Below, piece after piece: positions 7,985 to 19,282 of a stretch of DNA of 47,768 nt; within the stretch, counting starts at the first letter, position 1, and every line of letters begins with the position of its first letter. The stretch spans positions 1 to 47,768 of the forward strand of contig NZ_LT607440.1 in assembly GCF_900095225.1 (NCBI RefSeq). Direction: 5' to 3'. Source of the stretch: Pseudomonas sp. UMAB-08. Its GTDB lineage: Bacteria > Pseudomonadota > Gammaproteobacteria > Pseudomonadales > Pseudomonadaceae. The notes under the pieces are model-generated. The model did no database searches. It had not been told where the DNA came from and saw only the letters and a program-made list of their open reading frames with translations. The position numbers and the translations under genes are program-made.

Positions 7985-9805
7985 TCAGCCCTCAATTTCG
8001 ACCAGGATCTCAACCAGGATTTCGCCCGGATTGACCCGGTCGCCTTTGGCGACGTGGATCGCGAAGACCTTGCCGGCGATGGAGGCCTGTACTTCGGTCT
8101 CCATTTTCATCGCTTCGCTGATCAGTACAGCCTGACCGGCTTTGACGATGTCGCCTTCCTTGACCAGTACATCGACGATATTGCCCGGCATGGTGGTGCT
8201 GACATGGCCCGGCGAACTGGCTTGAGCGCGTTTGCCGATACCGCCACCGACAAACTCGTTGAGGGGCTCGAACACCACCTCTTCCGGCATACCGTCGATG
8301 GTCAGGTAGAAATGACGCTTGCCCTCGGCCTTGACGCCGACGCCGGTAATGTCGACGCGGTAGCTTTCGCCGTGCACATCGATCACGAATTCGGTCGGTA
8401 CGCCCTCGCCGCCCACCTTGCTCACGCCACCCGCTTCAGGGATCGGCAGCAACACTTCAGGGGTCAGGGTGCCGGCTTCGCGTTCTTCGAGGAATTTGCG
8501 TCCAATGTCCGGGAACATTGCGTAGGTCAGCACGTCCTCTTCAGACTTGGCCACCGCGCCGATTTCCAGTCGCAGCTTGGCCATCTCCGGCTTGAGCAAG
8601 TCAGCTGGACGCACATCGATCAGCTCTTCGTTACCGATGGCCTGACGGCGCAGCGCTTCATCAACCAGGCCTGGTGCCTTGCCGTAGCCGCCTTGCAGGT
8701 AGAGCTTCACTTCGTTGGTGATGGTTTTGTAGCGCTCGCCAGCCAGCACGTTGAAAAACGCCTGAGTACCCACGATCTGCGAGGTCGGGGTCACCAGCGG
8801 CGGGTAGCCGAGGTCTTTACGCACTCGCGGGATCTCGGCGAGCACTTCGCCCATACGGTTCAGCGCGCCCTGCTCTTTGAGCTGGTTGGCGAGGTTGGAA
8901 ATCATCCCGCCAGGCACCTGATTGACCTGCACTCGCGTGTCGACCGAGGTGAATTCGCTTTCAAACTGGTGATATTTTTTACGCACGGCGTAGAAGTAAA
9001 GGCCGATTTCCTGCAACAGCTCCAGACTCAAACCGGTGTCGAATTCGCTGCCCTTGAGCGCAGCAACCATCGACTCGGTGCCTGGATGGCTGGTGCCCCA
9101 CGCGAAGCTGGAGATCGCGGTGTCGATGTGATCGGCGCCGTTTTCAATCGCCTTGAGCTGACACATCGCGGCCAGGCCGGCGGTGTCGTGGGAATGGATG
9201 AACACCGGCAGCGACAGTTCAGTCTTCAGCGCCTTGACCAGCTCGCCCGTGGCATACGGTGTCAGCAGGCCCGCCATGTCCTTGATCGCGACCGAGTCGC
9301 ATCCCATGGCTTCCATTTGCCTGGCCTGAGCCACGAAAGCGTCAATGGTGTGAACCGGGCTGGTGGTGTAAGCGATAGTGCCTTGGGCGTGCTTGCCCGC
9401 CGCCTTGACCGCTTCGATGGAGACTCGCAGGTTGCGCACGTCGTTCATCGCATCAAAAATGCGGAACACGTCGATACCATTGACCGCCGCCTTGGCGACG
9501 AATGCACGTACCACATCATCGCTGTAGTGACGGTAGCCCAGCAGGTTCTGGCCGCGCAGGAGCATTTGCAGGCGGGTGTTAGGCAACGCCGCGCGAAGCT
9601 GGCGCAGACGCTCCCACGGGTCTTCCTTCAAAAAGCGTACGCAGGCGTCGAACGTGGCGCCGCCCCAGACTTCCAGCGACCAGTAGCCGACTTTGTCGAG
9701 CTTGTCGCAGATTGGCAGCATGTCTTCAGTGCGCATGCGGGTGGCGAGCAGCGACTGGTGGGCATCACGCAGGATGGTGTCGGTTACAAAGATTTTTTTG
9801 CTCAT
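7985..9805 (-). CDS. pycB: Pyruvate carboxylase subunit B (carboxyltransferase + biotin carrier)
   Basis: Transfers carboxyl from carboxybiotin to pyruvate to make oxaloacetate, the anaplerotic reaction. The 606-residue subunit has the carboxyltransferase start FVTDTILRDAHQSLLATRMR with GGATFD, the conserved LASP-type region, and a C-terminal biotinyl domain with Lys567 in EAMKMETEV. Pseudomonads use this two-subunit enzyme, and annotation pipelines often name the gene oxaloacetate decarboxylase alpha (oadA); without membrane subunits beta/gamma the carboxylase role is more likely. The start is the ATG at 9805 (GAGG upstream) rather than the GTG at 9820. The last residues contain a short duplication (ILVEILVE). 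It lies 11 bases after pycA. Confidence 0.92.
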   Translation of the reverse strand: MSKKIFVTDTILRDAHQSLLATRMRTEDMLPICDKLDKVGYWSLEVWGGATFDACVRFLKEDPWERLRQLRAALPNTRLQMLLRGQNLLGYRHYSDDVVRAFVAKAAVNGIDVFRIFDAMNDVRNLRVSIEAVKAAGKHAQGTIAYTTSPVHTIDAFVAQARQMEAMGCDSVAIKDMAGLLTPYATGELVKALKTELSLPVFIHSHDTAGLAAMCQLKAIENGADHIDTAISSFAWGTSHPGTESMVAALKGSEFDTGLSLELLQEIGLYFYAVRKKYHQFESEFTSVDTRVQVNQVPGGMISNLANQLKEQGALNRMGEVLAEIPRVRKDLGYPPLVTPTSQIVGTQAFFNVLAGERYKTITNEVKLYLQGGYGKAPGLVDEALRRQAIGNEELIDVRPADLLKPEMAKLRLEIGAVAKSEEDVLTYAMFPDIGRKFLEEREAGTLTPEVLLPIPEAGGVSKVGGEGVPTEFVIDVHGESYRVDITGVGVKAEGKRHFYLTIDGMPEEVVFEPLNEFVGGGIGKRAQASSPGHVSTTMPGNIVDVLVKEGDIVKAGQAVLISEAMKMETEVQASIAGKVFAIHVAKGDRVNPGEILVEILVEIEG

Positions 9806-9816
9806 TGTTGTATTCC

Positions 9817-11232
9817 TCACAGGCCTGCGTGGGCGGCAATGGCGGCGGCGATGGCCAAAGCCAGCTCTTCGGGTTTGCGCTTGATCGAGTAGTTGGTCAG
9901 TTCGGGATGGCTTTCAACAAAGCTGGTGTTGAACTGACCGCTACGGAATTCCGGGTTACGCAGGATTTCCTGGTAATACGCGGCAGTGGTCTTGACCCCT
10001 TGCAGACGCATGTCGTCCAGGGCGCGCAAGCCACGGTCCATGGCCTCTTCCCACGTCAGTGCCCAGACGATCAACTTCAGGCACATCGAGTCGTAATACG
10101 GCGGGATGGTGTAGCCGGTGTAGATCGCCGTGTCGGTACGCACACCAGGACCGCCGGGTGCGTAATAACGGGTGATCTTGCCGAAACTGGGCAGGAAATT
10201 GTTTTTCGGGTCTTCGGCGTTGATCCGGAATTGCAGGGCGAAGCCACGGTGAATAATGTCTTCCTGCTTGACCGAGAGCGGCAGGCCGGAGGCGATGCGG
10301 ATCTGCTCACGGACGATATCGATACCGGTGATTTCTTCGGTGATGGTGTGTTCCACCTGCACCCGAGTGTTCATCTCCATGAAGTACACCTCGCCCTCGG
10401 CGAGCAGGAACTCCACGGTGCCAGCGTTCTCATAGCCCACAGCCTTGGCTGCGCGCACAGACAGGTCGCCGATGTAGGCGCGCTGTTCCGGGGTCAGTTG
10501 CGGGCTGGGGGCGATTTCGATCAGCTTCTGGTTACGGCGCTGGATCGAGCAATCGCGCTCGAACAGGTGCACGACATTGCCAAAGCTGTCACCGAGGATC
10601 TGGGCTTCAATGTGCTTGGGATTGACGATGCATTTTTCGAGAAACACTTCCGCAGAACCGAATGCTTTGGTCGCTTCCGAAATCACCCGAGGGAACGCCT
10701 GCTCCAGTTCTTCACGGCTGTTGCAGCGTCGGATACCCCGACCACCGCCGCCCGACGTGGCTTTGAGCATCACCGGGTAACCAATGCGCTCGCCTTCGAC
10801 CAGAGCCTCAGCGATATCGGCGACGTTGCCTTCAGTACCGGGCGTCACCGGTACGCCGGCCTTGATCATGCTGCGGCGTGCTTCGGTCTTATCGCCCATG
10901 CGACGAATGACTTCTGCCGACGGGCCAATGAATTTGATCCCGCGTTCAGCACAGATGTCCGCCAGTTCGGCGTTTTCCGAAAGGAAGCCATAACCGGGAT
11001 GCAAGGCATCACAACCGGTTTCTACCGCGAGGTTGACCAGCTTGCGCGGGTTCAAATAACCGGCGAGCGGTTCGGCACCAATGCTGTGCGCTTCGTCAGC
11101 CCGTTTGACATGCAAGGCATGGCGGTCGGCGTCGGAATAGACCGCAACCGAGCGAATGCCCATCTCGGCGCAGGCGCGCACGATCCGGACAGCAATTTCA
11201 CCGCGGTTGGCGATCAGGATTTTTGTTATCAC
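9817..11232 (-). CDS. pycA: Pyruvate carboxylase subunit A (biotin carboxylase)
   Basis: ATP-dependent carboxylation of the biotin carried by PycB. The 471-residue protein has the biotin carboxylase N-domain (ILIANRGEIAVRIVRACAEMG), the ATP-grasp glycine loop (LKATSGGGGRGIRRC), the catalytic EMNTRVQVEHTITE segment and the C-domain (GFALQFRINAEDP). It is longer than a typical AccC by a short C-terminal extension, and it sits directly upstream of pycB, which argues against the acetyl-CoA carboxylase role. It is divergent from the LysR gene across 192 bases, the arrangement known for pycA/pycR in P. aeruginosa. Confidence 0.92.
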   Translation of the reverse strand: MITKILIANRGEIAVRIVRACAEMGIRSVAVYSDADRHALHVKRADEAHSIGAEPLAGYLNPRKLVNLAVETGCDALHPGYGFLSENAELADICAERGIKFIGPSAEVIRRMGDKTEARRSMIKAGVPVTPGTEGNVADIAEALVEGERIGYPVMLKATSGGGGRGIRRCNSREELEQAFPRVISEATKAFGSAEVFLEKCIVNPKHIEAQILGDSFGNVVHLFERDCSIQRRNQKLIEIAPSPQLTPEQRAYIGDLSVRAAKAVGYENAGTVEFLLAEGEVYFMEMNTRVQVEHTITEEITGIDIVREQIRIASGLPLSVKQEDIIHRGFALQFRINAEDPKNNFLPSFGKITRYYAPGGPGVRTDTAIYTGYTIPPYYDSMCLKLIVWALTWEEAMDRGLRALDDMRLQGVKTTAAYYQEILRNPEFRSGQFNTSFVESHPELTNYSIKRKPEELALAIAAAIAAHAGL

Positions 11233-11371
11233 TGGCGTTTCCTCGACCGTTAGAACAGACGAACCGGCTGGGCCGGTCGGCGTGTAGCCGCGTGTTGCAT
11301 ACGGTTACATTGCGATAGCCACCCTATGCCTGAAGAGGGATTAACAAAAATCAATAAAAGTTGGGCCATGC

Positions 11372-11387
11372 ATAAGTAAAACCTTAT
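11372..11387. promoter_or_regulatory. Inverted repeat, candidate LysR-type operator
   Basis: ATAAG-N6-CTTAT lies between pycA and the divergent LysR gene, 37 bases before the LysR start. A LysR regulator commonly binds such a dyad near its own promoter; the exact T-N11-A spacing is not met, so this is only a candidate. Confidence 0.4.
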
Positions 11388-11424
11388 AGTTGGCTTTCCA
11401 GTCATCTTCAGAGGGAGGTAATTT

Positions 11425-12387
11425 ATGCGTAAGTCATTGATGCGTATGACATTGCGTCAATTACGGACGTTCAATGAGGTGTGTGACCTAAGGTCTTACA
11501 GCCGCGCTGCCGATGAAATGGCCCTCACACAACCGGCCGTCAGCCTACAGATTCGTCAGCTGGAAGAGCTGATTGGTCAGCCGCTGTTCGAGTATGTCGG
11601 CAAAAAGCTGTACCTGACGGAGGCCGCCGAAGCGCTACAAGCCGCCAGCAGAGACATTTTTGGGCGCCTGGAAAACCTGGATATGCAGTTGTCGGACATG
11701 CAGGGCTCGCTGCAAGGGCAACTCAAACTGGCCATCGAATCCAGTGCCAAATACTTCGTGCCGCATCTGTTTGCCGCGTTTAAGCGCCAGCACCCCGAAG
11801 TGATGCTGAACCTCACGGTGGTCAATCGCGCACAGGTGATCAAACGCCTGTCGGATAACCGTGATGATCTGGCGATCATGTCGATGGTGCCGCAGGACAT
11901 GGGGCTGGAGTTCATGCCCTTCCTCAACAACCCGATCGTCGCGGTGGCGCCGTCGGACCATCCGCTGTGTCAGGTCGAGCAATTGACGCTGAAGGACCTT
12001 GAACCCTATCCCCTGCTGATCCGCGAACCCGGCTCAGGCACGCGCAGAGCCTGCGAGGAGTATTTCAAGGAAAAGCGCGTGCACTTCACCCAAACCCTTG
12101 AGGTTTCTTCGGCTGAAGCCCAGCGCGAATGCGTGGTGGCGGGGCTGGGCGTGGCGTTATTGACTCGCCATGCACTGAACCTGGAGCTGGCCACCGGCAC
12201 GCTGCGCGAGCTGCCGGTGGCCGAATTGCCGCTGTACCGCAGCTGGTGCGTGGTGCAAGCCAAGGCCAAACGGCTATCGCCGGTCGCGCATGCCTTTCTG
12301 GCGTTCATCCGCACCGAACGCGCGCAGATCAGCCAGCTTGCTGAGCGTTTCGACGGGAGCCTTCCGAGGCCGTCTGCCACACATTGA
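11425..12387 (+). CDS. pycR: LysR-family regulator next to pyruvate carboxylase (PycR-like)
   Basis: A 320-residue LysR protein: N-terminal helix-turn-helix (LRQLRTFNEVCDLRSYSRAA, MALTQPAVSLQIRQLEELIG) and a CbbR/CysB-like effector domain (GQLKLAIESSAKYFVPHLFA, IREPGSGTRRACEEYF). A strong ribosome binding site (GGGAGG) precedes the ATG. Divergence from pycA, with an inverted repeat in the gap, suggests it controls the pyruvate carboxylase genes. A regulator in this position is called PycR in P. aeruginosa, where it affects virulence; the symbol is transferred by position and family. The last 59 bases overlap the opposite-strand gene at 12329. Confidence 0.85.
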   Translation: MRKSLMRMTLRQLRTFNEVCDLRSYSRAADEMALTQPAVSLQIRQLEELIGQPLFEYVGKKLYLTEAAEALQAASRDIFGRLENLDMQLSDMQGSLQGQLKLAIESSAKYFVPHLFAAFKRQHPEVMLNLTVVNRAQVIKRLSDNRDDLAIMSMVPQDMGLEFMPFLNNPIVAVAPSDHPLCQVEQLTLKDLEPYPLLIREPGSGTRRACEEYFKEKRVHFTQTLEVSSAEAQRECVVAGLGVALLTRHALNLELATGTLRELPVAELPLYRSWCVVQAKAKRLSPVAHAFLAFIRTERAQISQLAERFDGSLPRPSATH

Positions 12388-12589
12388 GTGAGCCAAACTC
12401 GCCAACATCACCCAACTCGACATAGTCGGAAAACTTCTGCGCCAGCTTGCGCTCCTCGGAATAGCTTTCGATCGCGCGACGGAATTCCATGCGTCGCTGA
12501 TCTTCCTGCTGTCGCCGGGTATTTTTGGACGTATTAGCGGAGGTAGCGCTGGTGGCGCGCTGCTGCGAGTCATCGTAGTGCCTAGGCAT
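12329..12589 (-). CDS. Small charged protein, possibly PA3496-like
   Basis: An 86-residue protein, rich in Arg, Glu, Ser and Gln, without signal peptide or membrane segment. The N-terminal MPRHYDDSQQRATS and the core RRQQEDQRRMEFRRAIESYS are helical and strongly charged, resembling the short pseudomonad family annotated as PA3496-type putative envelope integrity protein; this resemblance is from memory and uncertain. GGGAGACAGG upstream is a convincing ribosome binding site, which is the main reason to treat it as a gene. Its 3' end overlaps the 3' end of the LysR gene by 59 bases (convergent). Confidence 0.65.
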   Translation of the reverse strand: MPRHYDDSQQRATSATSANTSKNTRRQQEDQRRMEFRRAIESYSEERKLAQKFSDYVELGDVGEFGSLNVWQTASEGSRRNAQQAG

Positions 12590-12718
12590 ATCCTGTCTCC
12601 CATTGCGTTTGCGGGAGCTTGAGCATGATCGCCGTCAATGACGGTTGCACGGCGATAAGATGACAGGACGATGAAGCTTTGCGCTGTTGCAATATTACGA
12701 AGACGAGACGCCGGGCAA

Positions 12719-13585
12719 TCAGTCGTCGAGCGCCTTGACCGACTTGGGGGACAAGCGAAGGCTGCGCAGACTGCGCTTAACGCTTTTAAGGTGGTTGACC
12801 AGACTGGGGCCGCGCGCCATGGCAACGCCCATCGCCAGCACATCGATCACCACCAGGTGGGCGATACGCGAGGTCAATGGCGTATAGATCTCGGTGTCTT
12901 CGTGAACATCGATGGCCAGATTGATCGTCGCCAACTCCGCCAACGGGGTCTGGCTCGGACACAAGGTCACCAGCGTGGCGCCGCTTTCACGGACCAGATT
13001 CGCAGTGATCAGCAGGTCTTTCGAGCGCCCGGACTGGGAGATGCAGATCGCGACGTCGGAGGGCTTGAGCGTCACCGCCGACATGGCCTGCATGTGCGGA
13101 TCGGAGTACGCCGCCGCCGTCAGCAGCAAGCGGAAGAACTTGTGCTGCGCATCCGCCGCCACCGCGCCGGAAGCGCCAAAACCGTAAAACTCCACGCGCT
13201 GGGCCGACGCCATTGCGGTCACCGCCAACTGCAACGCGTGGGGATCGAGATGCTCTCGAACCTCCATCAACGTGTGCAGGGTGGTGTCGAAAATTTTCAG
13301 GCTGTAATCGGCAACCGAGTCGTCTTCATGGATCGCGAACTGACCAAAGCTGGCGCCAGCGGCCAGGCTTTGCGCCAGTTTGAGCTTCAAGTCCTGAAAG
13401 CCGGTACAGCCAATGGCACGGCAAAACCGGACGATGGTGGGCTCGCTGATACCGACGTTGTGCGCGAGGTCAGCCATGGAGCTGTGCATCACAGCCGCAG
13501 GGTCAAGCAGCACGTGGTCGGCAACCTTGAGTTCCGACTTACGCAGCAGATGGCGTGACTGGGCGATGTGGTGCAACAGGTTCAA
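12719..13585 (-). CDS. RpiR-family regulator, HexR-like (HTH + SIS domain)
   Basis: A 288-residue regulator counted from a TTG start: N-terminal HTH (residues about 1-75, SMADLAHNVGISEPTIVRFC) followed by a phosphosugar-binding SIS domain (residues about 110-250, FYGFGASGAVAADAQHKFFR and ISQSGRSKDLLITANLVRE). Length and layout equal HexR, the repressor of glucose catabolism genes released by KDPG, but zwf/pgl/eda are not adjacent, so this is probably a paralogue (PA5438 position in P. aeruginosa). No ATG exists near the N-terminus; TTG at 13585 gives the family length, while upstream codons would cross the operator at 13631-13645. Start confidence is moderate. The effector is probably a sugar phosphate. 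Confidence 0.85.
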   Translation of the reverse strand: MNLLHHIAQSRHLLRKSELKVADHVLLDPAAVMHSSMADLAHNVGISEPTIVRFCRAIGCTGFQDLKLKLAQSLAAGASFGQFAIHEDDSVADYSLKIFDTTLHTLMEVREHLDPHALQLAVTAMASAQRVEFYGFGASGAVAADAQHKFFRLLLTAAAYSDPHMQAMSAVTLKPSDVAICISQSGRSKDLLITANLVRESGATLVTLCPSQTPLAELATINLAIDVHEDTEIYTPLTSRIAHLVVIDVLAMGVAMARGPSLVNHLKSVKRSLRSLRLSPKSVKALDD

Positions 13586-13630
13586 AGGGCTGGACTCGGT
13601 CAGTAAGGCTTGGGCGGGATGTAGCAGACT

Positions 13631-13645
13631 TGTAGTTATACTACA
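13631..13645. promoter_or_regulatory. HexR/RpiR-type operator upstream of the RpiR gene
   Basis: TGTAGT-TAT-ACTACA is a perfect 6-bp inverted repeat with a 3-base centre, 46 bases upstream of the TTG start. It matches the TGTARTNNNAYTACA form described for HexR sites. On the minus strand it contains TATAAC, a plausible -10 box, so binding would block transcription (autorepression). Confidence 0.75.
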
Positions 13646-13719
13646 TGCCCTGCGGCCCGCCCAGCTAAACGAGCTCGGTTTGGCGATCTGCAACCTTTCC
13701 GCGCCCTCATCATGCCGGC

Positions 13720-13736
13720 GCGGGCTTGCCTGCGAA
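13720..13736. repeat. Single degenerate REP unit
   Basis: GCGCGGGCTTGCCTGCGA in the gap between the RpiR gene and the GGDEF/EAL gene resembles the REP core at 7846-7867 with one stem change. No inverted partner of good quality is next to it. Confidence 0.5.
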
Positions 13737-13787
13737 CCCGGCAAAGCAGTCCGTCAGGCACACCGAATCGGGGCCTTCGCAGACTCG

Positions 13788-16676
13788 TCAGCCCGGAGGG
13801 GACCATGCTTGCTGCGCATGCTCGCGCAACAAGCGTGTCGCAGCCTCCGCATCCACCGGACGACTGATAAGGTAGCCCTGCACTTCGTCGCACTCGTGAG
13901 CTTTGAGGAAGTTCAGTTGTGCCTCGTTTTCCACACCTTCGGCGACGACTTTCAATTCCAGGCTGTGGGCCATGGCGATGATCGCGCGGGTGATGGCTGC
14001 GTCTTCGGTGCCTTCGCCCAAACCACGAATGAACGTCTGGTCGATTTTCACGTAATCCACGGGAAAGCGTTTCAGGTAACTCAGCGACGAATAGCCGGTG
14101 CCGAAGTCGTCGATGGCCAGTTTCACACCCAACTCATGCAGCTGATGGAACGTAGCGATGATGTGCTCCACGCCATCGAGCAGCTGACTCTCAGTCAATT
14201 CAAGCTCAAGGTAGCGCGGTGCCAGGCCGGTTTCTTCAAGCACCTGGCGGACCAGACTGACCAACTTGCCTTGACGCAATTGATGGACCGACAGGTTGAC
14301 CGACACCCTGATCGGCTCCAACCCCTGTCGCTGCCATTCACACGCCTGCCAACAGGCCTGGCGTAACACGAACTCACCAATCGGCCCGATCAGCCCGGTC
14401 TCTTCGGCCAGCCCGATAAAGTCCCCGGGCGGCACCATGCCCATCGTCGGGTGCAGCCAGCGCACGAGTGCCTCGGCGGCGTTCAAACGGCCGGTCGCCA
14501 GACACAGCTTGGGCTGGTAGAACACCTGCAGTTGATTGTCGTCGAGGGCCTTGCGCAGCTGATTTTCCAGCTGCAGACGCTCCAGCGTGCTGGCTTGCAG
14601 GTTTTCGGTATAGAACTGGAAATTATTGCCACCCAGATGCTTGGCATGCTGCATGGCCATGTTCGACTGACTGACCAGCGCCGAGATTTCTCGGGCCGAG
14701 TCTGGCAACAGGCTGATGCCCACTGACGCGCTGACCACCAGCTCATGCCCGGCCACCGACAGAGGCAGCCGTAACTTGGCCAGCAGGCGACTGGTGACCC
14801 GAGCCAGACTGGACAGGTTGCCGTAGGCATCGAACAACACCGCAAACTCATCACCGGATAACCGCGCAATGGTGTCAGCCTCGGGCAATGCGCTGGTCAG
14901 GCGCCGCGCCACTTGCCTCAACAGTTGATCGGCGACTTCGTGGCCCAGACTGTCATTGAGTAGCTTGAAGCGATCCAGATTGATGTGCAGCAACGCCAGG
15001 CTTCTACCGCCCTGTCGCACGCGCTGACTGGCTTCACGCAAGCGCTCCTTGAACAACGAGCGGTTAGCCAGGCCGGTCAACTCATCGTAGTGCGTCAAGT
15101 AGCGCATACGCTCTTCGAATTCGCGCCTTGCCGACAGGTCGGCGAAGAAGCCGACAATGTGGCTTACATTGCCCCGCACATCGCGCACTACGTTCAATTG
15201 GAGCCATTGCGGATACAACTCGCCATTTTTGCGAGTTTCAACCAGTTCGCCCTGCCAGCTATCGGTTTGCTCCAGCGATTCGTGGATCGCTTGAAAATGG
15301 CGCCGGGCATCGCGGCTGCACGCCAGCTCAGTGACCTTGCGTCCCTTCATGTCTTCCTGCGGGTAGCCGGTCACTCGGCTGAACGCCCGATTGACCGCCA
15401 GCAGGGTGTATTTCGGATCAAGGATGACAATGCCTTCGCTTGCGGCTTCGAAGACTGTGGCGGCCAAACGGCGCTGTTCTTCCAGCTGCTTACTCGCGCT
15501 GATGTCGCGGCGGGTGCCGAGCATGCGGATCACCCGGCCATCGCTGCTGCGCTCGACGGCGCGGCCACGGTCCTCGATCCAAACCCAACGCCCGGCGCCA
15601 TGCCGGAAGCGATAGGCAACTTTATAATCGTCCGTACGCCCCTTCAGATGCTCGATCATCGCGTGTTGCATCAACGGCAAATCTTCGCGGTGTATGCGCG
15701 GTTTGAGGTGGCGGAGCATGGCGGTCACGTGTTCGGGCTCCAGGCCGAACAACGCTTTGATCTGCGTGTGGTGGACTTCATCGGTCTGCAGATTCCAGTC
15801 CCACAGGCCCAGCTCACTGGCCTCAAGTGCCAACGCCAGCCGCGCCTCGCTCTTGCTCAGCGCCTGATTGGCCTCGTCCAGCTCAAGGCTGCGCTGGACG
15901 ACTCTGGCTTCGAGCCCGATCTGGGCCTCGCGCAATTCCCGCTCGGCCTTGCGTCGCTGTTCGATTTCCCGCGCCAACTCATGGTTAAGCTGCTCATCGT
16001 GGGCCTGCGCCTGTTGCAGATGCTCAATCAGCGCCTGATTCTGAAAGCGCTGAATCAGCCCTTGGCGGATCAAGCGATTAACCTGCAGGGCCACGACAAT
16101 CAGCGCCACCAGCAACATCAGGCCAAACCAGCCCCAGCCATGCTGCTGCTCATCGCCATGCAAAAAAAGAAAGGTGATCGGGGGCAGCAGGCACGACACG
16201 GTAAAGGTCAGAAACGCCGGGATACTCACCGCGTAAGCAATACTGGCCGACAGCGTCGCCGCACCGATCAAGCCAAACACCCAGGCTTGCTGCTGAAAGC
16301 TTTCCACCGGAACCAGGGCGATCGCCGCACTCGCAAGGGTCAGGCCGCTGACGCCTGCGCCCAGCAGAAACATGCCACGCCAGATCGGTTGCGCCTGACG
16401 CAACAATGGCGCGGCGTTAAACGCCGCAACCTGGATGACGCGCAAACCCACCAGCGTCGTCAGCCACCCCAGCCAAATGCCGACCAGCAGATAGCGCTGC
16501 GGGCTCCAGAGCAACCAGGCGCAGACCAGACCGTTGAGTAACATGAACAGGGTGGGCAACAGCGAACCCTGATAAAGCAAACGTGTGCGTTCCACTGCAA
16601 GCTGAGTGGCAAATTGCTCGCGGATAACTCGACGCGATGCGGTTGAGGCACCCGAGGAGCTGAGACTAGAGGTCAT
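13788..16676 (-). CDS. Membrane PAS-PAS-GGDEF-EAL cyclic-di-GMP protein
   Basis: A 962-residue signalling protein. Residues about 25-205 contain six to seven hydrophobic segments; about 210-285 a glutamine/glutamate-rich coiled coil; two PAS domains (about 290-385 and 395-515, including VTGYPQEDMKGRKVTELA); GGDEF domain (about 525-690) with the variant RLSGDEFAVLFD; EAL domain (about 705-955). The EAL residues look intact (EALVRW, DDFGTGYSSLSYLKRFPVDYVKID, AEGVENE), so phosphodiesterase activity is expected. The GGDEF motif is SGDEF, still compatible with catalysis, but the RxxD inhibitory site five residues upstream is absent (PEAD). The start is the ATG at 16676; a TTG two codons earlier is possible. 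It lies between the RpiR gene and uvrD. Confidence 0.92.
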   Translation of the reverse strand: MTSSLSSSGASTASRRVIREQFATQLAVERTRLLYQGSLLPTLFMLLNGLVCAWLLWSPQRYLLVGIWLGWLTTLVGLRVIQVAAFNAAPLLRQAQPIWRGMFLLGAGVSGLTLASAAIALVPVESFQQQAWVFGLIGAATLSASIAYAVSIPAFLTFTVSCLLPPITFLFLHGDEQQHGWGWFGLMLLVALIVVALQVNRLIRQGLIQRFQNQALIEHLQQAQAHDEQLNHELAREIEQRRKAERELREAQIGLEARVVQRSLELDEANQALSKSEARLALALEASELGLWDWNLQTDEVHHTQIKALFGLEPEHVTAMLRHLKPRIHREDLPLMQHAMIEHLKGRTDDYKVAYRFRHGAGRWVWIEDRGRAVERSSDGRVIRMLGTRRDISASKQLEEQRRLAATVFEAASEGIVILDPKYTLLAVNRAFSRVTGYPQEDMKGRKVTELACSRDARRHFQAIHESLEQTDSWQGELVETRKNGELYPQWLQLNVVRDVRGNVSHIVGFFADLSARREFEERMRYLTHYDELTGLANRSLFKERLREASQRVRQGGRSLALLHINLDRFKLLNDSLGHEVADQLLRQVARRLTSALPEADTIARLSGDEFAVLFDAYGNLSSLARVTSRLLAKLRLPLSVAGHELVVSASVGISLLPDSAREISALVSQSNMAMQHAKHLGGNNFQFYTENLQASTLERLQLENQLRKALDDNQLQVFYQPKLCLATGRLNAAEALVRWLHPTMGMVPPGDFIGLAEETGLIGPIGEFVLRQACWQACEWQRQGLEPIRVSVNLSVHQLRQGKLVSLVRQVLEETGLAPRYLELELTESQLLDGVEHIIATFHQLHELGVKLAIDDFGTGYSSLSYLKRFPVDYVKIDQTFIRGLGEGTEDAAITRAIIAMAHSLELKVVAEGVENEAQLNFLKAHECDEVQGYLISRPVDAEAATRLLREHAQQAWSPPG

Positions 16677-16921
16677 AGGCAATGTTCTTATAATGGTGGA
16701 GCCTCAAACGTCGACGGAGCATACACAAGCCGCTCGACAGACCAAACTCTCTTGATTCATAAAAACCGCAAAGAGACCGTTCCACAGGGCCGTTTTCAAA
16801 CCTCCCGGGCACGGCCTGCCATGCGTGCAGCCCTGACTTACCGGTCGTCATCGACAGGGCATTTATCGGCTTAAGCAAAGCTTGGTTTGCCCGACATAGC
16901 CCAGCACCCTAGAATGCGTCG

Positions 16922-19105
<2,184 letters not shown>

Positions 19106-19124
19106 GCCACTGAACATGTAGGAT

Positions 19125-19145
19125 CAGCCTCAATATCTGAGGCTG
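19125..19145. terminator. Stem-loop after uvrD
   Basis: CAGCCTCA and TGAGGCTG form a perfect 8-bp stem with a 5-base loop 20 bases after the uvrD stop. No T-tract follows, so termination activity is uncertain. Confidence 0.4.
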
Positions 19146-19282
19146 CAGAGATATGCCCTACAGGCCACTCTTTGTGAGCCTGTTATAGGCCCAAGCAAAA
19201 GCCAGAAACATTTAGGCGCTAGCCATTGTCATTTCTCCTGTGCAACATGGCGCGCGTGCAATCCATAAATGGGAATTCCTTT

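Noticed and set aside
8054..9892. Long open frame (612 codons) on the plus strand opposite pycB
   Set aside because: It mirrors a well-supported gene, has the composition expected from antisense of GC-rich codons and resembles no family.
7985..11232. Sodium-pumping oxaloacetate decarboxylase
   Set aside because: No membrane beta/gamma subunit genes are present, and the biotin carboxylase partner plus LysR gene match pseudomonad pyruvate carboxylase.
9712..11253. Open frame of 513 codons opposite pycA
   Set aside because: Antisense shadow of biotin carboxylase; no motifs and no ribosome binding site.
14985..16541. Open frame of 518 codons opposite the GGDEF/EAL gene
   Set aside because: Antisense shadow; Gln/Arg/Leu-rich translation without domain signature.
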